Origin: Flavobacteriales bacterium
GTDB lineage: Bacteria; Bacteroidota; Bacteroidia; Flavobacteriales_F; PHOS-HE28
DNA: 64,000 nucleotides
Reading direction: 5' to 3'
Assembly: GCA_016702645.1 (NCBI GenBank)
Contig: JADJDP010000053.1
Location: forward strand, 46,259-110,258
Part shown: positions 60,097 through 64,000 of the stretch, in pieces
Layout of the letters: each line of letters starts with the position of its first letter
Numbering within the stretch: position 1 is the first letter of the stretch
Position numbers and translations under genes: made by a program
The notes under the pieces: generated by a model
The model's input: only the letters and a program-made list of their open reading frames with translations
Told to the model about the DNA's origin: nothing
Databases searched by the model: none

Positions 60097-61610
60097 ATGC
60101 ATCGATCACTTGCGACCTTGGGAACCCTTGCGCTGGCCTTGGCCGTGGCGGCCCAACAACCGAACATCCTGCTGGTGATCGCCGATGATCTGGGCCTCGA
60201 TCCCGTGCCTGGTTACATGGCCGGTCCCGAAAAGGCCACGATGCCGAACCTCGAAGCGCTGATGGCGCAGGGACTCACGTTCGACAACGTGTGGGCGAAC
60301 CCTCTGTGTTCCCCCACACGCAGCACCATCATCACCGGGCGCTACGGCTTCCGCACCGGTGTGCTCAACCCCGGTGCGCTCTCCTTGTTGCCCGCGGATG
60401 AGATCACCCTGCACCAATACCTCTCCAATATCGGCAGCGGTTATGCTTCGTGCATCATCGGCAAGTGGCACTTGGGCGGCTCGCAGCCCGATCCCACCTA
60501 CCCGAACACCATGGGTGTTCCCCATTTTGCCGGACTGCTCAGCGGTGCGGTGAACAGCTACAACAACTGGCCGCTCACCGTGAACGGTACCACGTCACCA
60601 TCCACCGAGTACATCACGGCCGACCTTACCGACCGGGCCATCGACTGGATCGACCAGCAAACAACTCCGTGGTTCTGCTGGTTGGCCTACAACGCACCAC
60701 ACACGCCCTTGCACCGCCCACCGCTGTTCATGCACAGCCAGGTCCGCTACCCACCGACCAAGCCAGCATCGATGCCGACCCCTTGCCCTACTACCTGGCG
60801 ATGGTGGAGAGCGTGGACCATGAACTGGGCCGACTGATCGCTTCATTGCCTGCGGAACAGTGGGCCAACACGGTGGTCATCTTCATCGGCGACAATGGGA
60901 CCGACATGAACGTGATCCAAGCACCCTACCCGATGGGTCATGGCAAGGGCACGCTCTACGAAGGAGGTATGCGCGTTCCATTGGTGATCGCTGGTCCCGG
61001 CGTAACACGCGCAGGCGAACGCGAACAGGCGTTGGTGAACGGCACCGATCTCTTCACCACGATCGTGGAACTCACCGGCCACGTTTTGCCCATCTATCAG
61101 GATAGCCGAAGCCTGCTGCCGATGTTCACCCAGAGCGACATGACCGTGCGTTCCTGCTTGTACACCGACGTTTCCAATGGCGGCGTGAGCGGTTACGCCG
61201 TTCGCGATGTGCGCTGGAAGCTCATCGAACTGGACAATGGTCAGCAACGATTCTTCGACCTGTTGAACGATCCGTGGGAGGCTGACGATCTGCTGCCGGG
61301 TGGGCTCGATGCCGAAGGCCAACTGGCTTTCGATGTGTTGAGCACCGGTTGTTCCATCGCAACGGCGGTGAGCGAACTGCCGACCTCCGACGCATTCACT
61401 CTCTATCCGAATCCCGCAACGAACGAGGTGGTCATCCGTGCACCGCAAGCAACCGCGGTGGAGGTGTTAGTGCGTGATGCGGTAGGTACGTTGGTGCTCG
61501 CTGCGAATGTCAACGCGCGTCTCGACGTGTCCAGCCTGGCACCAGGGATCTACTTCGTTGAAGTGCGGCAAGGTGATGCACTGCACGTGATCAAGCTCCT
61601 GAAGGAGTAG
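60097..61610 (+). CDS. Secreted Cys-type sulfatase with T9SS domain (one-base frameshift near 60742)
   Basis: A signal peptide at 60097 (MHRSLATLGTLALALAVAAQ) leads into the sulfatase fold: 'PNILLVIADDLGLDPV' (metal-binding D-D), formylglycine motif 'CSPTRSTIITGRYGFRTG' with Cys71 (C-x-P-x-R), and 'IIGKWHLG'. The frame breaks near 60742; adding one G gives 'MHSQGPLPTDQASIDADPLPYYLAMVE', then 'IFIGDNGTD' and 'YEGGMRVPLVIAGPG'. The 1514-nt span plus one base is 505 codons. A T9SS type A domain closes it. It removes sulfate from exogenous polymers or lipids. A maturase is not in the window. Confidence 0.92.
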
Positions 61611-61682
61611 CAAGCGCGCAATCGGTCACGCGATGGCCTTTCACCGAAGCTCGGCGATCGTACTGCCCAAGACCGGATCCGC

Positions 61683-63780
61683 TCAGAGCCGTGTCAACCG
61701 GCCAGCCAGTAGCTCCGTACCGGTGATCAGTTGATAGATCAGCTGCCCTTGCAAGGTCCGTCCTTGGGTGTCCAGTCCATCCCAGATCCACGTGGTTCCC
61801 GACATGGCACTGAGGTCCAACTCCACCAGGAGACGGCCGGAGGCGTCCATGATCCGGACCAGCAAACGCTCCCCGCGTTGGAAGCGTGTGAGATCGAAGG
61901 TGACGGGAGCGCCGATCGCGGACGGATCGGGATAGGCGAGGTGCACCACGCTGTCGTTCGCTTCCAGCTCTTCCACGTCCACGGTCCATCCACCGGTGCC
62001 GGGGTCCACGAAACTGGTGAAGGGGCTGGTGATGCCGTAGCACATGCTGTAGCTCGCGACGCTGTCCTCCAGCAGTTGCGCTTGTGCGGACCCGGTCGGG
62101 TAGGTGTAGTACTCGTTCAGCAATGCGGCATCGCCTTCTGCGCCCACACTTTCGGGATGAAGGTCCGATCCTCGTCGAACTCGCCGGTGAGGTCGATCGG
62201 ATAATCGAAGGACACCACTTGGCCGGAAGCGCTGCCCTCCAGGTGGAGGTTCACCGGACCGGGTTCATCGTAGCGCCCAACGATGGCCAGTTGCTGCCCT
62301 GCGAACAAACCCATGAGCGGCAATGGATGGATGTTCTGTATGTCCGGACGATCGAAGGTGGCCACCGGTGCAAGCAGGACCGGGTCCTGGATCTGCGTGT
62401 AGAAATCGCCCATCACCTGGGAGAAGTTCGCCGTTGCGAGGAACTGCGAAACGCCGTTGTTCTGCACCGCGAGCTGGTTCAGCAATTGCTCGTTGAACCC
62501 GCTGCCGATGCCGAAGGTGAAGAGTTGGAGGTCCGGCGCGATCTGTTGTCGCAGTTGCGCGGCGTTGTTGGAGGATCGCCGCGTTGGGCTCGTTGGCCTG
62601 TCCGTCGGTGAGGAAGATCAAGGGCGGGCGTGGTCCGGCACCGATGTGCTGTAATTGTTGATGCCCATGGTGATCGCCGTGTTGATGTTGGTGCCTCCGC
62701 CGGCCTGCACTTGCCCGATCCACGCCAGCGCGGAGCTCATGGTGGCGGCGTTGAACGGTTGCAGACCGGTGCTCAGGCGTTCGCTGAAGTGGCGAACGCA
62801 TCATGTTGAAGAGATCGCCCAGGTTCAGGTTGTTGACCACGTAGCCGCCGCATCCTTCGCCTCCTGCATCTTGCTGCCCGGCATGCTGCCGGACTTGTCG
62901 ATCACGCATCACGAAAATCCTTCGCGATCACCGTGCTGGTGGGTTCCGGTTCGATCAGCAGCACGAAGAACCCGTTGCCCAGTTCATCGCATTTCACCAG
63001 CGAATCCGGCAGGTAGTTGCTCATGCTGATGAGCCCGTAGCCGAGCGGGTCCACTCGTAGCCGATGGAGAAGGGGTGGTTCGCCGGCACGTTCGATGCCG
63101 ACAGGTGCAATGCCGCACTATCGGCTGCGACGAAGGTCGAAGGTGTGCCAGGAGCCCACACACCTGTGCCCATCAGGTCGATCCCCGTGATCGTGCGTTG
63201 GGAGCGCACGGTGGCATCAATGCGCAGATGCGCGAGGGGAGAGGTGGATACCAGTGTGTAGTTCGTTCCGGCGAACAGCTCCACGCGCGCGTTGGCATAG
63301 GGCAGCAGTTCCACATAGGTGATCTCCACCGCGATGCTCGCTCCCCGGCGCTATGCCATGCAGGATGCGGAAGTACAGGGGCGTCTCGCCCAGGTAGGCG
63401 AGCAGATCGGGTGCGGTGGGCTGGTCCACCCTGTCCGGTGCCAGCGCCCGGCAAGGTGGTGTCAGGAGGCTGTGCCACCATCGAGGCGGTGTTCCACGAC
63501 CCATCGATGAGCCAGCGCAAACGCACCGCGCCTGCCGTCTCGGGCATTGGGTAAGCGTACTTCGGGAAAACGGTGTCAGTACCAAGGTTGATGAAACGCT
63601 GAGTGCTCCACACCATGGCCACTTTCTCCTGTACATCAACGGCTGATCCAACTGGAGTCCAGGGCGAGCAGTCTTCGGTTGCTCGGCGCATCCACGCATC
63701 ATCACGCCTTGGGCATGCAGGCGTTGTAAAGGCACGAACAACATCGCCGAAAGCACCAGCAAATAGCAGGAGGTTTTCAT
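61683..63780 (-). CDS. VIT/VWA-domain secreted protein, many frame changes
   Basis: A signal peptide starts at 63780 ('MKTSCYLLVLSAMLFVPLQRL'). Pieces in shifting frames follow in family order: VIT-type 'FPKYAYPMPETAGAVRLRWLIDGSW', 'VEITYVELLPYANARVELFAG', a VWA MIDAS 'VIDKSGSMPGSKMQEAKDAA' near 62850-62910, 'LIFLTDGQANEPNAAIL', 'NNGVSQFLATANFSQVMGDFYTQIQDP', and the typical end 'YSMCYGITSPFTSFV', finishing at 61683. At least six frame changes are needed. The family is inter-alpha-trypsin-like secreted adhesion proteins. The damage fits poor consensus near a contig end better than a decayed gene. The 220 bp to its right (63781-64000) show nothing I can identify. Confidence 0.75.
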
Positions 63781-64000
63781 GGTCGTTGGTATTTGGTTCG
63801 TGAACGAGGGGCATAACACAGACATGGGAACCATGCACCGTGCTGCTCCAACCACGAGGGATCCGGCCGAAGGCTTGTTCCGATCGATACAGCATGCCTT
63901 TGCGAGCACGTAGTGCGCATTCCCATCGTTCAGCGCGCGGAAGTGGTGAGGAGTGGGAGCGTACAAGAGCAGGAAGTGTTTCCAGGTAGCCGCAGGCTAC

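Overview
The window is a high-GC stretch of a Bacteroidota chromosome, most likely Flavobacteriales. Seven or more secreted proteins end in a type IX secretion (T9SS) type A sorting domain. Families largely confined to this phylum are present (DUF4249 next to a TonB-dependent receptor with a carboxypeptidase-like N-domain, DUF4846, LolA-like and OmpA-like proteins). Genes are preceded by the Bacteroidota -7 promoter box TAnnTTTG, here often TAnnTTCG followed by GCC-rich DNA, and Shine-Dalgarno sequences are mostly absent. I see no phage, plasmid, transposase or CRISPR array. The content looks like ordinary chromosome.

Layout. 1-6.6 kb: 3' part of an SLC13 permease, then a minus-strand run (conserved 489-aa protein, DUF4846 protein, deacetylase-like protein, formyltransferase, WD40 protein). 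6.6-14.6 kb: a long minus-strand run SpoIIM - membrane protein - DUF4129 - DUF4350 - MoxR ATPase - DUF58 - OsmC - CDGSH/4Fe-4S protein, with a divergent RDD gene. Two copies of a 122-bp inverted-repeat element sit inside and at the head of this locus. 14.9-22.3 kb: LolA-like protein, SET protein, SpmA/SpmB-type fusion, Cys-His protein, methyltransferase, SIMPL protein, bestrophin, SDR and the SRP RNA. 22.3-28.3 kb: T9SS-exported CotH protein, esterase and M43 protease. 28.5-34.7 kb: aminotransferase, ECF sigma triad, and a split transketolase with a VWA gene between its halves. 35-38 kb: YchF, a damaged class D beta-lactamase and thioredoxin reductase. 38-42.5 kb: DUF4249/TonB receptor pair, response regulator and tRNA-Pro. 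42.5-50 kb: a broken GIY-YIG gene, M1 aminopeptidase, esterase, fused E1 dehydrogenase, AIM24 protein and small membrane proteins. 49.4-63.8 kb: PDZ, subtilisin and phosphatase T9SS proteins, OmpA and DUF3575 envelope proteins, a beta-propeller lipoprotein, a sulfatase and a VIT/VWA protein.

Sequence quality matters for reading this window. At least ten genes carry one-base insertions or deletions, and correcting each restores one continuous family-like protein. Two genes (RDD and GIY-YIG) run into low-complexity G/C tracts that look like assembly artefacts. The VIT/VWA gene at the right end changes frame many times. These are more likely consensus errors of a long-read metagenome assembly than real pseudogenes, with the possible exception of the beta-lactamase.

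The most interesting real signals are the 122-bp inverted-repeat element family, the extended promoter consensus that can be read off about twenty genes, the MoxR/DUF58/SpoIIM/RDD membrane locus, the VWA gene inserted between the transketolase halves, and the translationally coupled formyltransferase/deacetylase-like pair.
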